A DNA stretch of 64,000 bases from Archivesica marissinica (lineage: Eukaryota > Mollusca > Bivalvia > Venerida > Vesicomyidae). Shown here one piece after another: positions 20,223 through 31,649 of the stretch. Each line of letters opens with the position of its first letter. The stretch's first letter is position 1. A model generated the notes under the pieces. The model searched no databases and was not told the DNA's origin. It was given only the letters and a program-made list of their open reading frames with translations. The translations under genes and the position numbers were made by a program. The DNA lies in NCBI GenBank assembly GCA_014843695.1, contig CM026400.1, forward strand, positions 44,236,126-44,300,125, given 5' to 3'.

Positions 20223-20424
20223 ACACCAAGACAAACTGTTCATGTATAATTCCTTATAACGTGCAAAAGCTATAACGTCCATATAAATCTATCGATATTA
20301 ATTTGTTCGTGAGCGAGTAAAAATACAACCGGACTCCTTGAACACCTGTTAACCTCCTGTGAAATCTGAAGACCCCGGGACTATTCCGTCTCCAAAAAGT
20401 CAAAAATGACACTATGTGTCAAGA

Positions 20425-20702
20425 GTTTATTTATCGTCGCTACCGAGTGTCCACATGAGCGACGCCTCCTGAAGAGATTAGTCATTACAGATGTTGGAGG
20501 ATAGTACAATGATACAGACAGAGACCCATTCCAGAGTCTACTCTTGTTCTTTTACGTGCACGGTGTAAAGCACCGACACGAGACCTCGGTTTAGCGTCCC
20601 ATCTGAAAGACTGTTATTTTTATTAGGGTCAGGCGGGGGATCGAACCTGCGATCCCTGTATTACCAGTCCAGTGTGTTACCACTGGACTACAGATCCGTC
20701 TG
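20425..20702 (-). mobile_element. SINE family A copy
   Basis: Minus-strand near full-length copy, head at 20702. Confidence 0.9.
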
Positions 20703-20756
20703 TAATGACACTGTGCCCAAGCTAACACGGCTTTGTAGTATCCGCATCCAATTACC

Positions 20757-20940
20757 GTAACATATATAAATGCAACGCGATATTACCGTAACATATATAA
20801 ATGCAACGCGATATTACCGTAACATATATAAATGCAACGCGATATTACCGTAACATATATAAATGCAACGCGATATTACCGTAACATATATAAATGCACC
20901 GCGATATTACCGTAACATATATAAATGCAACGCGATATTG
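20757..20940. repeat. 31-bp minisatellite
   Basis: Six copies of a 31-bp unit 'aacatatataaatgcaacg' + 'cgatattaccgt', nearly identical. Confidence 0.95.
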
Positions 20941-21480
20941 AGGACGATACCATTACACTAAGATATTGTGAAACACGCTTTTATTTTGACTAAGTGATTG
21001 TATCCCATTATACCTGGTCGATACCAACTACCTGGATCACCTATATCGTGTTTATTTTATTGGTTTTCTGTTTATATACATATTTCACATATCGCGGGTT
21101 GGGCCAGTACGCGTCATACAGACGTAAATACATATTTACTATATTATGTTTATGACTTGCTGCAGAATGTAATGCCTCAACATCACATTTACTATTACTG
21201 CGGGGAAGAAAACAATGAAACGGATAAATAAACTGTTGCTTCCAAATGTCTATATATAGACAATATGTTATTTGCAAGGTACACCATTGATTTATAAAAT
21301 CATAAAATAAAAGTGTTAGTTTAAACATTTTTTATTTCAGTAGTTGTGCATGTATTAAAACACTATCGTGACGTCATACTTTGTAGCTGAGGTCCATTAT
21401 TATTAATATTGGACTGCTGTCAAAAAGGCCAGAGTATAATATTAAATCCTACGCGTGCATGTACGAAATTAACTATTTTA
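20941..21480. other. Intergenic stretch, no gene seen
   Basis: AT-rich with no supported exon, RNA or repeat family. Confidence 0.5.
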
Positions 21481-21680
21481 ATTACATGTAGTAGGATATT
21501 GTTATATAAGTGTGTGTTTTAAGTAAGATACAAACATCAAACGGATCCAATATGTAAAATAGTGGTACTGTGTTCGGCGATACGCGCCTCACACAGTCCA
21601 ATATTTTACATATTGGATCGTTTAGGCTTATATCCTAATGTGTTCGATTGCAGCATTTTATTCATGTATGTTATTGCCTG
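21480..21680. mobile_element. MITE-like inverted repeat (family M11)
   Basis: 'ggatccaatatgtaaaatag' faces 'caatattttacatattggat', around a core with 'ctgtgttcggcgatacgcgc'. A second copy in the opposite orientation is at 49208-49350. Non-coding. Confidence 0.65.
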
Positions 21681-21846
21681 AATAAAATATGATTAAGCTA
21701 CATGTAATCAAGAAATGAACATTTTACATATACTTTAACAGCAGTAGACTGAAAGGAATAGACCGACATACAACTTATATAGTTCTTCTCCCTCATTTGT
21801 TTAAAGTTTAAACTTTATTTATTTTCACCCTTTACATATAGCTCTG

Positions 21847-22062
21847 ATAAAATTAATTGCCAATACACCAATAGTCAAAATTAATTGCCAATACACCAAT
21901 AGTCGAAATTAATTGTCAATACACCAATAGTCAAAATTAATTGTCAATACACCAATAGTCGAAATTAATTGTCAATACACCAATAGTCGAAATTAATTGT
22001 CAATACACCAATAGTCAAAATTAATTGTCAATACACCAATAGTCAAAATTAATTGTCAATAC
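21847..22062. repeat. 28-bp minisatellite
   Basis: Eight copies of a 28-bp unit 'aattaattgtcaatacacc' + 'aatagtcga'. Confidence 0.95.
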
Positions 22063-22104
22063 AACACATAGATCATATCAATCAAGCTTAGGATATTTCA
22101 CATT

Positions 22105-22341
22105 TTTTAAACTATTTATTTTACAACGATTGTGAAGCAAGTTTTAACAACTTATATTAATCACTCTCGTTGGCGCGGATGAAAGCGTAACTGTGGTCAT
22201 TCGTGTGGGAGGAAACCGGAGTACCCGGAGAAAACACACCTGTCCGATCTGGCGACCACCGTACCATCTCACATACTTCCCGGTACGGATCGAACCCGGT
22301 TTGCATTGGTGAGAAGCGAGCACGCTAACCACTGCGCTAAT
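22105..22341 (-). mobile_element. SINE family C copy
   Basis: Full-length minus-strand copy: tail, 'cgctttcatccgcgccaacg' body segment (complement), 'gtgggttttctccgggtac'-type body and head. Confidence 0.85.
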
Positions 22342-22374
22342 ACCCACTCCAGCACCTCATCTCAGCTCAAAATA

Positions 22375-22535
22375 CACCCTGCCCATTTCTGATCCAACCT
22401 GCCCTTTTCTGACTCACCCTGCCCCTTTTCTGACCCACCCTGCCCTTTTCCGATCCACCCTATCCTTTTCTGATCCACCCTGCCCATTTCTGACCCAACC
22501 TGCCCTTTTCTGACCCAACCTGCCCCCTTTTCCAC
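22375..22535. repeat. 24-bp pyrimidine-rich minisatellite
   Basis: Seven or so imperfect units of the type 'cctgcccttttctgacccac' with variable length. Confidence 0.8.
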
Positions 22536-22603
22536 TCTAGAATAAACCGTAATAACATTAAGCACTCGGCAACGAAGATCCCACACAACCCATTCCATTT
22601 CAG

Positions 22604-22607
22604 CGAG

Positions 22608-22650
<43 letters not shown>

Positions 22651-22804
22651 GAGAGAGAGAGCGAGAGATAGAGAGCGAGAAAGAGAGCGAGAGAGAGAGA
22701 GCAAGCGAGTGAGTGAGTGAGTGAGAGAGAGAGAGAGAGAACGAGATAGAACGAGAGAGAGCGAGAGAGAGAGTGCGAGAATGAGAGAGAGAGCGCGAGA
22801 GAGC

Positions 22805-22870
<66 letters not shown>

Positions 22871-22977
22871 GAGCGAGAGAGTGAGAGAGAGAGGGAGAGA
22901 GAGCGAGATAGAACGAGAGAGAGAGGGCGAGAGAGAGAGAGCTAGAGAGAGAGGGGGAGAGCGAGAGAGCGAGAGAT
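22604..22977. repeat. (GA)n purine-strand microsatellite
   Basis: About 370 bp of GA with interspersed GAGC, GAGT and AGAT. A mirror-repeat-type polypurine tract that could form triplex DNA. Open frames through it (Arg/Glu or Ser/Leu) are artefacts. Confidence 0.95.
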
Positions 22978-23324
22978 AATTTTGAATTGTTAATGCATTT
23001 CCTTTTGTATCTTCTGTGTATGCTATCTGTGATGACCTTACGCACCTCTGAACTATGAAGTAAAGGTGAGATGCGTACAGATTAGATGGGACTGGTGATA
23101 GAAAATTATGAACCATTATAATACAATACGCGTTTGCTATTTCACCAACGTTTATTATGCACACCGAACACATATAAATGTGTGATAAAATGGACTTAAA
23201 TGTGTCTATAGAGACAATACTGATTCTACCGAAGCGAATGAACCAATACATAAAGACATTAATATAGAATCTTTTGAAGACCATGAATGCATTTATGACC
23301 TCAGAATATCAAACAATATCTTCC

Positions 23325-23759
23325 TTAAAGCGACACTACATCGCAAAAAGCAAATAAAATGCATTGCTACTACAAATTCTTCCTAATACATTCGAACGCT
23401 AACATTGAATCAATAAACAGTGTTTTTGTGGATTGACAGTATGAATTCATATAACGGTTATATAGTGACATTTGTTTGTCATCTGAGTCAATACTAAAAG
23501 CGAGGTAATGTCGTTTGGAGATATTCAAAAATATGAGATATCTGTACCATAAATCGTGTTATTCAGGATACACTAGTATTACGCATGGATGTTTACATTA
23601 TTTTGTTATGTTAACAAACCGCGTATACGACGTTTTGTTTATTAGTTTAAATACTAAGTATTTGAGGAAAATATGTGGAAAGAAACTATACCATATACAT
23701 GTAATAGGAAACTACATTCTGTAGAAATGTTTGTTTTCACTGATGTAGTGTCTCTTTAA
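23325..23759 (+). mobile_element. MITE family M6 copy
   Basis: About 435 bp with inverted ends ttaaagcgacactacatc / gatgtagtgtctctttaa. Internal marks: 'ccgcgtatacgacgttt' and 'aacattgaatcaataaacag'. Shared with 46060-46561 (same orientation) and about 24030-24550 (inverted). Confidence 0.8.
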
Positions 23760-24030
23760 ATGCCAGTCAACGGAACACCAGAAAACGCACCACCTATATG
23801 TTTGAGATTTGTGTACATTTATAATTTTGCAGAATTTCATAAAATTTGGCACAGACTAGTCCGGCAGTATTGAGGGGCCTAAACACCCAATTCCTGGATA
23901 AATCCTTTTTCTCTGTTGATTATTTATCTATAGGACATATATAATGATATCCAGGTGGTGTGAAGTTCTCACCTTTGTGCAATTTGAAATATTCAAGATT
24001 TCCAAAATGGCCGCCAATCTGAAAATGGTT
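23760..24030. other. Spacer between two inverted M6 copies
   Basis: About 270 bp of sequence without a recognised feature; contains 'aagatttccaaaatggccgc'. Confidence 0.5.
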
Positions 24031-24550
24031 TCACAATATATTCGCTAATAAGGCATATACAGTGTTAATAGTTATGCATAGTTATAGTTATGGTATAAAT
24101 TGTTTCCAAATATTTGCCTCAAACTATTTCAACTAACAAGCAAACGTCGTATACGCGGTTTGTTGACATAACAAAATAATGTAAATAGGGTCGACATTCA
24201 TGCGTAATCAACAACATGTCCTCGTGAATAACACGATTTATGGTGCATATTTATCGTTATATCTCTCATGTGTGCCTATGCATATTTATTTGTAGACTAG
24301 TCTTAGTTAAATTATTTTTAAACGACATTATCTCGCGTTTAGTATTGACTCCGATGACAAACGTCAATTCAGGAGCGCGGATGACCGTTATATGAAATCC
24401 GACTTTCAATTTTGAAACTTTGTAAAATCACAAAAACACTGATTATTGATTAATGTTAGTGTTCGAATGTATTCGGAAAAATTTGTAGTAGCAATACATT
24501 TGAAAAAATGCATTTTATTTGCTTTTTGCGAATGTAATGTCACTTTAAAA
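24030..24550 (-). mobile_element. MITE family M6 copy, inverted
   Basis: Reverse complement of the 23325 copy, with the terminal repeat at 24550 ('gtcactttaaa'); its left terminus is diverged and its boundary uncertain. Together the two copies could form a large hairpin. Confidence 0.7.
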
Positions 24551-24581
24551 TTATGATTCATCTCATTACTGCAAAACGAAT

Positions 24582-24966
24582 ACAATGAGAGACAACTCTA
24601 ATTTACTATTACCTCCCTTGGCAGATAAAGGTTGATTTATTCCAAAATGTCAATAGGTCCTTTTATTTAGAATCCTTTGTTTTTACTGTTATTCCCTAAC
24701 CAGATGTTGCGGTATAATAAATGTGATTTTATTAAAATCGTGTTACTTAACTGATAACATTGTTTTACAAATAAGTACCCATTGCATATACTGTAGGAGA
24801 TCTGTCGAGATATAGTAATGTAATACTCATAAGAAGCGATAGTGGCTTAACATTGCTAGCATGTTGTGCAAAGGAAACAACGATAACAACAGAGGAAAAC
24901 ACTTAATAGGACCTATCTACTTTCAGGGAGTATTCAGTGGCAGTAACTCACCGATGTCTCTCATTG
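24582..24966. mobile_element. MITE-like repeat family M8, inverted copy
   Basis: Matches 12172-12543 in reverse orientation (for example 'ctagcatgttgtgcaaagga' and 'accgatgtctctcattg'). Confidence 0.6.
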
Positions 24967-25072
24967 ACGGATAGAAACCTTTCTTAGAAATATAGAAACC
25001 TTTCTTAGAAATATAGAAACCTTTCTTAGAAATATAGAAACCTTTCTTAGAAATATAGGAACCTTTCTTAGA
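24967..25072. repeat. 21-bp minisatellite
   Basis: Five copies of 'gaaacctttcttagaaatat' (+a). Confidence 0.95.
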
Positions 25073-25127
25073 AATCACTGTACCAATCAGTTTGTACTGG
25101 AATATATCTGTACTAGTGAATTGAGAT

Positions 25128-25404
25128 GTGTTTTACGTATACAATGTATTTATCGTCGCTACCGGTTGTCCATATGAGCGACGCCTCCTGAAGATATTAG
25201 CCAGTTTAGATTGTTGGAGGGTAGTGCAATGATACAGACAGAGACCCATTCCAGAGTCTCCTCTGGGTCTTTTACGTGCACGGTGTAAAGCACCGAAACG
25301 AGACATCGGTTTAAAGTCCCATCTGAAAGACCGTTAATTGTATTATGGTCAGACGGGGGATTGAACGTGCGATCCCTGTATTACCAGTCTGACAGACCCG
25401 TTTG
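25128..25404 (-). mobile_element. SINE family A copy, head damaged
   Basis: Minus strand; the head is shortened between 'ttaccagtct' and 'gacagacccg', removing much of the A-box region. Confidence 0.85.
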
Positions 25405-25551
25405 TGAATGGAGATAAAGTAGCACGTTATCTTACATCTCTATCTGGGAAGGTTAATATTATAACGGTCAGAAGGGGGACCTTGGATCCGTAGTCCAGGG
25501 GGTCAGTCAGTTGAATCCTTTGTAATAACAGGGTCACTACTCGCTGATCAA

Positions 25552-25843
25552 GCACGGATCTATAGTCCAGTGGTAACACGCTGGACTGGTAATCCAGGGA
25601 TCGCAGGTTCGATCCCCCGTCTGACCCTAATAAAATTAACAGTCTTTCAGATGGGACGTTAAACCGAGGTCTCGTGTCGGTGCTTTACACCGTGCACGTA
25701 AAAGAACCAGAGGAGATTCTGGAATGGGTCTCTGTCTGTATCAGTGCACTATCCTCCAACATTCTAAAATGACTAATCTCTTCAGGAGGCGTCGCTCATA
25801 TGGGCAACCGGTAGCGACGATAAATAAACGTAAAACACACACA
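25552..25843 (+). mobile_element. SINE family A copy
   Basis: Full-length, one of the best preserved copies, with 'cgcaggttcgatcccccgtc' B-box region intact. Confidence 0.92.
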
Positions 25844-25917
25844 GATCAAGAACCCAACAGCATAATGACCGGTGAATACGTTACAATGAACTAGATAATC
25901 ATATGTTCTGGTTAGTT

Positions 25918-26133
25918 CCACAGGGATTTGGCACGTTTGGGGGTACTAGTATATATATTTAAGGGATTCGGCACGTTTGGGGGTACTAGTATATATATTT
26001 AAGGGATTCGGCACGTTTGGGGGTACTAGTATATATATTTAAGGGATTCGGCACGTTTGGGGGTACTAGTATATATAATTATATATACTTAAATATATAT
26101 ACTAGTACCCCCAAACGTGCCGAATCCCTGTGG
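25918..26133. mobile_element. Fold-back MITE (M2) with quadruplicated left arm
   Basis: Left end 'ccacagggatttggcacg' and right end 'cgtgccgaatccctgtgg' are inverted. The left arm carries four tandem copies of a 40-bp unit ('gggattcggcacgtttgggg' plus 'gtactagtatatatatttaa'), the right arm one inverted copy. Confidence 0.9.
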
Positions 26134-26463
26134 TTAGTTCGGATTAAATTAGTTTAGTTGCTTTTAACAACATAACATGAGCTATTAAAAAAGATAATTA
26201 TATTATAAATTTAATACAAATACATAAATCATCACGACGATTCAGCCTATTCATTACGCTCGCCGCCGGCAAGCAATTTGGGCGAGCGTGATACATAAAT
26301 CACATATACATGACATATATAACATTAGTCACGTCTGTATTGATAAAATTAACAAGCGTCCCTTCAATTTACGATTGTGGCAAGATATGCTCACTAGCTG
26401 GAATCGCCCTGTATACCACCAGTATGCCCCGAACGCAATGCTCCCAGTTTTTTTCTTGGAGAG

Positions 26464-26508
26464 CATTACGTCAAGTCACGTCAAATCACGTCAAGTCACG
26501 TCAAGTCA
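26464..26508. repeat. Decamer repeat 'gtcacgtcaa'
   Basis: Four to five tandem copies of a 10-bp 'gtcacgtcaa' unit, each holding an ACGTCA motif related to CRE sites. No promoter context is evident. Confidence 0.7.
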
Positions 26509-26604
26509 AATATTTTTTATTCTCTAATAAATGAGGTTTTACAATCAATTCAATACATGAGGCTCATAATATTACTAACATAATTATACATATATAACAA
26601 TGAT

Positions 26605-26689
26605 AAACATCCAGCTCCAGCGGAGCTCGATCTCCGGACCTTTCGCACCTGAAGCGAACACTCATCCACTGCGCTATCACGACTTCCAC
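26605..26689 (-). mobile_element. SINE family D head fragment
   Basis: Minus-strand tRNA-like head ('cactgcgctatcacgacttc' complement) with 'gctcgatctccgga' B-box remnant. Confidence 0.7.
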
Positions 26690-26798
26690 GTTTGTATTCA
26701 CATGTATATGTAAAACGCATCGAGCAATAAAACAATATTAAACTAAAACAAGGTTTATATCAGTTTAGCTTTTTTGTTTATGTGCACTTAAACATGTC

Positions 26799-27402
26799 CA
26801 GGTAATGTAAGACGTAACGGTAAATTAAGCGTACTTTCCAGGTAATGTAAGACGTAACGGTAAATTAAGCATACTTTCCAGGTAATGTAAGACGTAACGG
26901 TAAATTATGCGTACTTTCCAGGTAATGTAAGACGTAACGGTAAATTAAGCATACTTTCCAGGTAATGTAAGACGTAACGGTAAATTAAGCATACTTTCCA
27001 GGTAATGTAAGACGTAACGGTAAATTAAGCATACTTTCCAGGTAATGTAAGACGTAACGGTAAATTAAGCGTACTTTCCAGGTAATGTAAGACGTAACGG
27101 TAAATTATGCATACTTTCCAGGTAATGTAAAACGTAACGGTAAATTAAGCATACTTTCCAGGTAATGTAAGACGTAACGGTAAATTAAGCATACTTTCCA
27201 GGTAATGTAAGACGTAACGGTAAATTAAGCATACTTTCCAGGTAATGTAAGACGTAACGGTAAATTAAGTATACTTTCCAGGTAATGTAAGACGTAACGG
27301 TAAATTAAGCGTACTTTCCAGGTAATGTAAGACGTAACGGTAAATTAACCGTATATACTTTCCAGGTAATGTAAGACGTAACGGTAAATTAAGCATACTT
27401 TC
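26799..27402. repeat. 40-bp minisatellite
   Basis: Fifteen copies of a 40-bp unit: 'ggtaatgtaagacgtaacgg' plus 'taaattaag(c)(g/a)tactttcca'. Very low divergence; one unit has an insertion near 27350. Confidence 0.97.
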
Positions 27403-27418
27403 TACAATGAATTATATT

Positions 27419-27650
27419 TAGTATACAAATTTATTTTAGCTCGATTGCGAAACATTTTCTTACAACTTATATTAATCACTCTCGAGACCTTATTCCTGAT
27501 GGAATCCATCGCCACGAGGGAGAGAGAAGAGACAACGTGGAATTTAAATGCCTTGCCTAAGGGCACAATCGTAACAGCTCCAGCGGGGCTCGAACTCCGG
27601 ACCTTTCGCACCTGAAGCGAACGCGTATCCACTGCGCTATCACGACTTCC
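27419..27650 (-). mobile_element. SINE family D copy
   Basis: Full-length minus-strand copy, directly abutting the 40-bp minisatellite. Confidence 0.88.
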
Positions 27651-28062
27651 ACATACATTTGATATTCTGTAATAGAACATAAGAACAGAACATAAGTTTA
27701 TGTTGACGTATACATAAGTACATAGTCATTAATAGAAATATACATACATGCATATAGATATATATACATAATTATATATATATATATGTAATAGTAAGGT
27801 ACGATAAATGTTTTTTCTTTCGTTTTTTCCAAACGATCACATTCAAATAAATAATAAATAACACTAAACCCCACTAAGTCAACTTCAAACTTTTTATTTC
27901 ATGCATGCATAATGTTTACATACAGCAAAGAAAATATAGCATTATCATATGTAACTGCATTTTTAGTTCGTCTGTAATATCTCTGCTAATCATATTCACT
28001 ATGATCTGATCAAAGCGAAGTTAGATTTCATATGACCAATTCTTAATCAGTGTGTAATAATA
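27651..28062. other. Intergenic stretch, no gene seen
   Basis: AT-rich; includes a (TA)n-like run near 27740-27790. No coding signal. Confidence 0.5.
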
Positions 28063-28295
28063 TGTTTTACGTTTATTTATCGTCGCTACCGGTTGCCCAT
28101 ATGAGCGACGCCTCCTGAAGAGATTAGTCATTTTAGAATGTTGGAGGATAGTGCACTGATACAGACAGAGACCCAGTCCAGAATCTCCTCTGGTTCTTTT
28201 ACGTGCACGGTGTAAAGCACCGACACGAGACCTCGGTTTAACGTCCCATCTGAAAGACTGTTAATTTTATTAGGGTCAGACGGGGGATCGTACCT
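28063..28295 (-). mobile_element. SINE family A copy, 5'-truncated
   Basis: Minus strand, lost most of the tRNA head after 'cgggggatcg'. Confidence 0.88.
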
Positions 28296-28339
28296 ATTTT
28301 GTATTTCAGTGTTTTATAATTGTCTTAGAGCAGTTTTTA

Positions 28340-28532
28340 ATATCCGATTAGCAGGGATATTGCAGCTTTATCTCTAACATACTGTGATAAATGAGTGTGT
28401 ATAATATTGTTCATCTCTTATAACTCCATGTTGGAGTGGCATTGCACTTTTATTATGTAAACTATACATATAATAGTATTGTAAATATTGTACGTACAAT
28501 GATGAGATGTAAATAAAGATTACTACTACTAT
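28340..28532 (+). mobile_element. LINE-type 3' end with (TAC)n tail
   Basis: A 3' UTR-like segment including 'ctcttataactccatgttgg' and 'gtaaataaagattactacta', ending with TAC repeats. The 'ctcttataactc' motif recurs at 47427 with a TATC tail. Non-coding remnant. Confidence 0.5.
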
Positions 28533-28860
28533 GTACATACGTAACATTCTAAATCGCATAACACACATAGCAGCATGATTATAATATTAGCACATATCTG
28601 AGAACACAAAGAGGAGGAGCGACTATCTGGTATTTCTTGTATGTGGGTCTACGTTTTCTAAGTATGGTTTGAACGTATATCACATCCCTGGAACAGCGTT
28701 TCCTGACACCCACACGGCAAGTACCGAGCGCGAATGCGATCCGCCATGCCAGAGGGATACAACTTGTTAAATGAGTTAGAAGTTGCTACAATTTAGAAGG
28801 GAATTAATATGTATATGAGTACATAGGTAATCATGTGGAACTGTTTATTTAAGTTTAAAA

Positions 28861-29150
28861 GTTTTATTTTACGTTTATTTATCGTCGCTACCGGTTGCCC
28901 ATATGAGCGACGCCTCCTGAAGATATTAGTCATTTTAGATTTTGGAGGATAGTGCAATGATACAGAGAGAGACCCATTCCAGAGTCTCCTCTGGTTCTTT
29001 TACGTGCACGGTGTAAAGCACCGACACGAGACCTCGGTTTAACGTCCCATCTGAAAGACTGTTAATTTTATTAGGGTCAGACGGGGGGTCGAACCTGCGA
29101 TCCCTGTATTACCAGTCCAGCGTGTTACCACTGGGCTATAGATCCGTCTG
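28861..29150 (-). mobile_element. SINE family A copy
   Basis: Full-length minus-strand copy; head 'gggctatagatccgtctg'. Confidence 0.92.
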
Positions 29151-29204
29151 TAAGTTTAAAATGTCGTTGCGCAATATTGTTATTATACTACGCATGCTAC
29201 CAAT

Positions 29205-29540
29205 AGCAGGGGCGTAGCCAGGAGGCAAATTATGTGCAGGCCCGGGTAAAGAATGTTGAGTGAGCGTAGCGAACGAGGTTGCTAGGGGGTCAGGGGGCAT
29301 GCATATAGACTAGTTGTTGTTGTTGTCGTCGTCGCGACATCGCCGCGCTTATTTTATTTGTACACATCAACTGACTATGCCTATACATGGGCTGAAGGTA
29401 TAACGATTAGTATCTATTATACATTAGTATAGGTCTAGGACAGGAATATCTAGGTAGCTAGGTCTATTATAGTAAACTATTTTATTTTGTTTGTCAAAAT
29501 GATGTGCAGGCCCGGGCCGTTTGGCCTAATGGCAGCTACG
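29205..29540. mobile_element. Degenerate dispersed repeat ('ggggcgtagccagg')
   Basis: Contains 'ggggcgtagccaggaggcaa' and, further on, 'atgtgcaggcccgggccgtt', with 'ctagggggtcagggggcatg': typical of the ends of old, highly copied transposons in invertebrate genomes. Boundaries and class are uncertain. Confidence 0.4.
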
Positions 29541-29902
29541 CGCCTGAATATAGAGTATATGTGAATAACAATCAAATAAAAAAAAATATATATATATGTG
29601 TACATTCAAGTTACAGTACATTGTACATTTTTATATAAAGTGTAAGTAAATGATGGTGGCGCCCTGCTAACACCAAATACTGCGCCGTCCCTGCTTTAAC
29701 ATGCACGTTTGTAGTTGCAGACGTCTAGAAAATGGGACAAATGTGAACAGAATAATTACAGTCTTCTAATATAATGTGTGACTATTATGTGATTAAGACG
29801 AGCATTTTAACTAAATTATAACACTTGCAGTTACACAACAAAGGTGTAAATCTGCACAATAAAAACAGTGGCTTTAAATTAATGTACGCAGTCACAAATA
29901 TA

Positions 29903-30184
29903 TGGGGCGCCGTTTTGCTATTTATTCAGTATTTATGGATATCCATAATTCAATTATTGGATATCCATAATTCGATATATGGATATCCATAATGACAAGC
30001 CATCTATGTATATCCAATAATCAAATAGAATTATGGATATCCAATAATCGATATATGGATATCCAATATTCTATTTATGGATATTCGAAAATCGAATCCA
30101 CAAATGCTGAATAAATAGCAAAACGACGCGCTTGTAATTATAGATATCCATAAATGCTGAATAAATAGCAAAACAGCGCCCCAT
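29903..30184. mobile_element. MITE (M3) rich in 'ggatatcc'
   Basis: 282 bp with inverted ends tggggcgccgttttgctatt / 'aatagcaaaacagcgcccca', TA on both sides, and about ten 'tatggatatcc(a)' palindromes inside. An extra internal copy of the right end sits at 30099-30131. Confidence 0.85.
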
Positions 30185-30215
30185 ACGAATATGCTATTTA
30201 ACTTCAAGCAAACTA

Positions 30216-31649
30216 CAGTAAAACCCTTATAATAAGACCACCTATAGGATTTCCAAATAGTGGGTTTATTAGCTGGGTGGTCTCATTGTCGAGTTTGGTA
30301 AAGAAGACCAAATTATGATAATTTTACTACATGTACAATGTACTTTCACACATGATAATTTCTTGGGGTTTTTTCTTCGTTTTTCTGTTTTAATTACAGA
30401 AGAGTTGATTGTTTCTATGGTTTAGGATTGTACTTCTGAAATCCATTCATATACAACTGTACATGTATATCACAATTAATTAATTAATTAATTAATTAAT
30501 AATAAAATAAAGTACAATGTAAATAAGTTAATCCATTTGTTTTCAAAATTTATGTTCTTGTTTTCATTAATTATATTGTGATGTATACAGGCACAGTAGT
30601 TTCCTTGAAAAGTACATGTCTTTAATCATAACATAATAACATAACATATATTTGATTAGGCATGAAATGGTATAAAACACATCAATAGCCAACAAAATTA
30701 ACAACTATGTAAAGTGCAAAGACAATTTACAGAGAAGTTTAAATAATATTATGTTCTCCCTTGTTTTCTATTATAAATATAACTACATGGTGAGCTTTAA
30801 AGCAAAAACTATTAATATTTCATATGAGCTCATTAATTGTTCGTTCTCTTTCTTTAGAAGCGAAATGCAAATATGTTGATAGATTATGAATTAATTTTGG
30901 GTTTCTAGAGCTCATTAGATTATGAAATTTTTGTAGTGTCGACCAATGACAAAAATATGGCTTAAAAATGTTCTCGTAAATCATAGTATTTTGGACAGAC
31001 CAGTAGGAAGTGAAATTCATTTTCGATTACATTCATAGTGCATTGCAAACATTTTCGATCTTCTCTGGGAATATTAACGTGCCTGCCCTTTTCTATCGTT
31101 AAATTATGCGACGATCAAGTAGTTTCCTTGAAAAGTACATATCTTCTATCAATCATTCATTATTTAACAAATAATTCTCGATCTCATCTTGGACTTTAGT
31201 TAAGTCCTGTGACAGAGTGCCCAAGTCCTTGCACATGTACAACTTTGTGTTTTGCTTGCAACAGTTTGTACTCCAGACAATAAGTATACAAAACGATTAA
31301 AAGCAATCAAAGGCAATCATTTACAATCAACACTTTCGTGTTTATCTCACTTGACCGATACCATAAAGTGGTCGTTTAATTGTCGTAAAACTGGGACATA
31401 ATTAAAAATGTTTTATCATGCGATCAATGAAAGTGAGAAAATCGTCCGCGGTCGTATTAGGGGTTCAATTAGCATAGGATTAATGGCATTTGTCTGAATT
31501 AACTAGTCGTATTACGGAATAACGGGGTGGTCTTGTTGTCGGGATCAACGGCCATTGGCATATATAGTGGAATATTCAGTTCTGAAATAAATCGTTCGCA
31601 ATAGCGGGGTGGTCTCGAAATCGGGGTGGTCGCATAGAGGGTTTTACTG
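30216..31649. mobile_element. Tigger/pogo-like non-autonomous DNA transposon (M4)
   Basis: Ends cagtaaaacccttataataa and, inverted, 'ctatgcg'-side 'gagggttttactg', flanked by TA on both sides, 1,434 bp. Subterminal 'gaccacc'/'ggtggtc' motifs recur. The style 'CAGTAAAACCC' resembles pogo/Tigger transposons. No transposase is visible; the centre holds a LINE remnant. Confidence 0.75.
30478..31110 (-). mobile_element. LINE ORF2 C-terminal remnant nested in M4
   Basis: Minus-strand translation with one frame change gives DRKCLQCTMNVIENEFHFLL and then KPYFCHWSTLQKFHNLMSSR, the cysteine-rich C-terminus of non-LTR ORF2. A TTAA repeat at 30478-30502 may be its tail. Confidence 0.65.

Noticed and set aside
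18883..20249. Repetitive protein-like frames 'DTCFTKVLVGHMFYQSL'
   Set aside because: Read-through of the 28-bp satellite, where 28 is not a multiple of three; no gene structure.
22362..23284. Ser/Leu-rich frames of 227 and 274 codons on the minus strand
   Set aside because: They run through the (GA)n microsatellite; the apparent repeats are dinucleotide artefacts.
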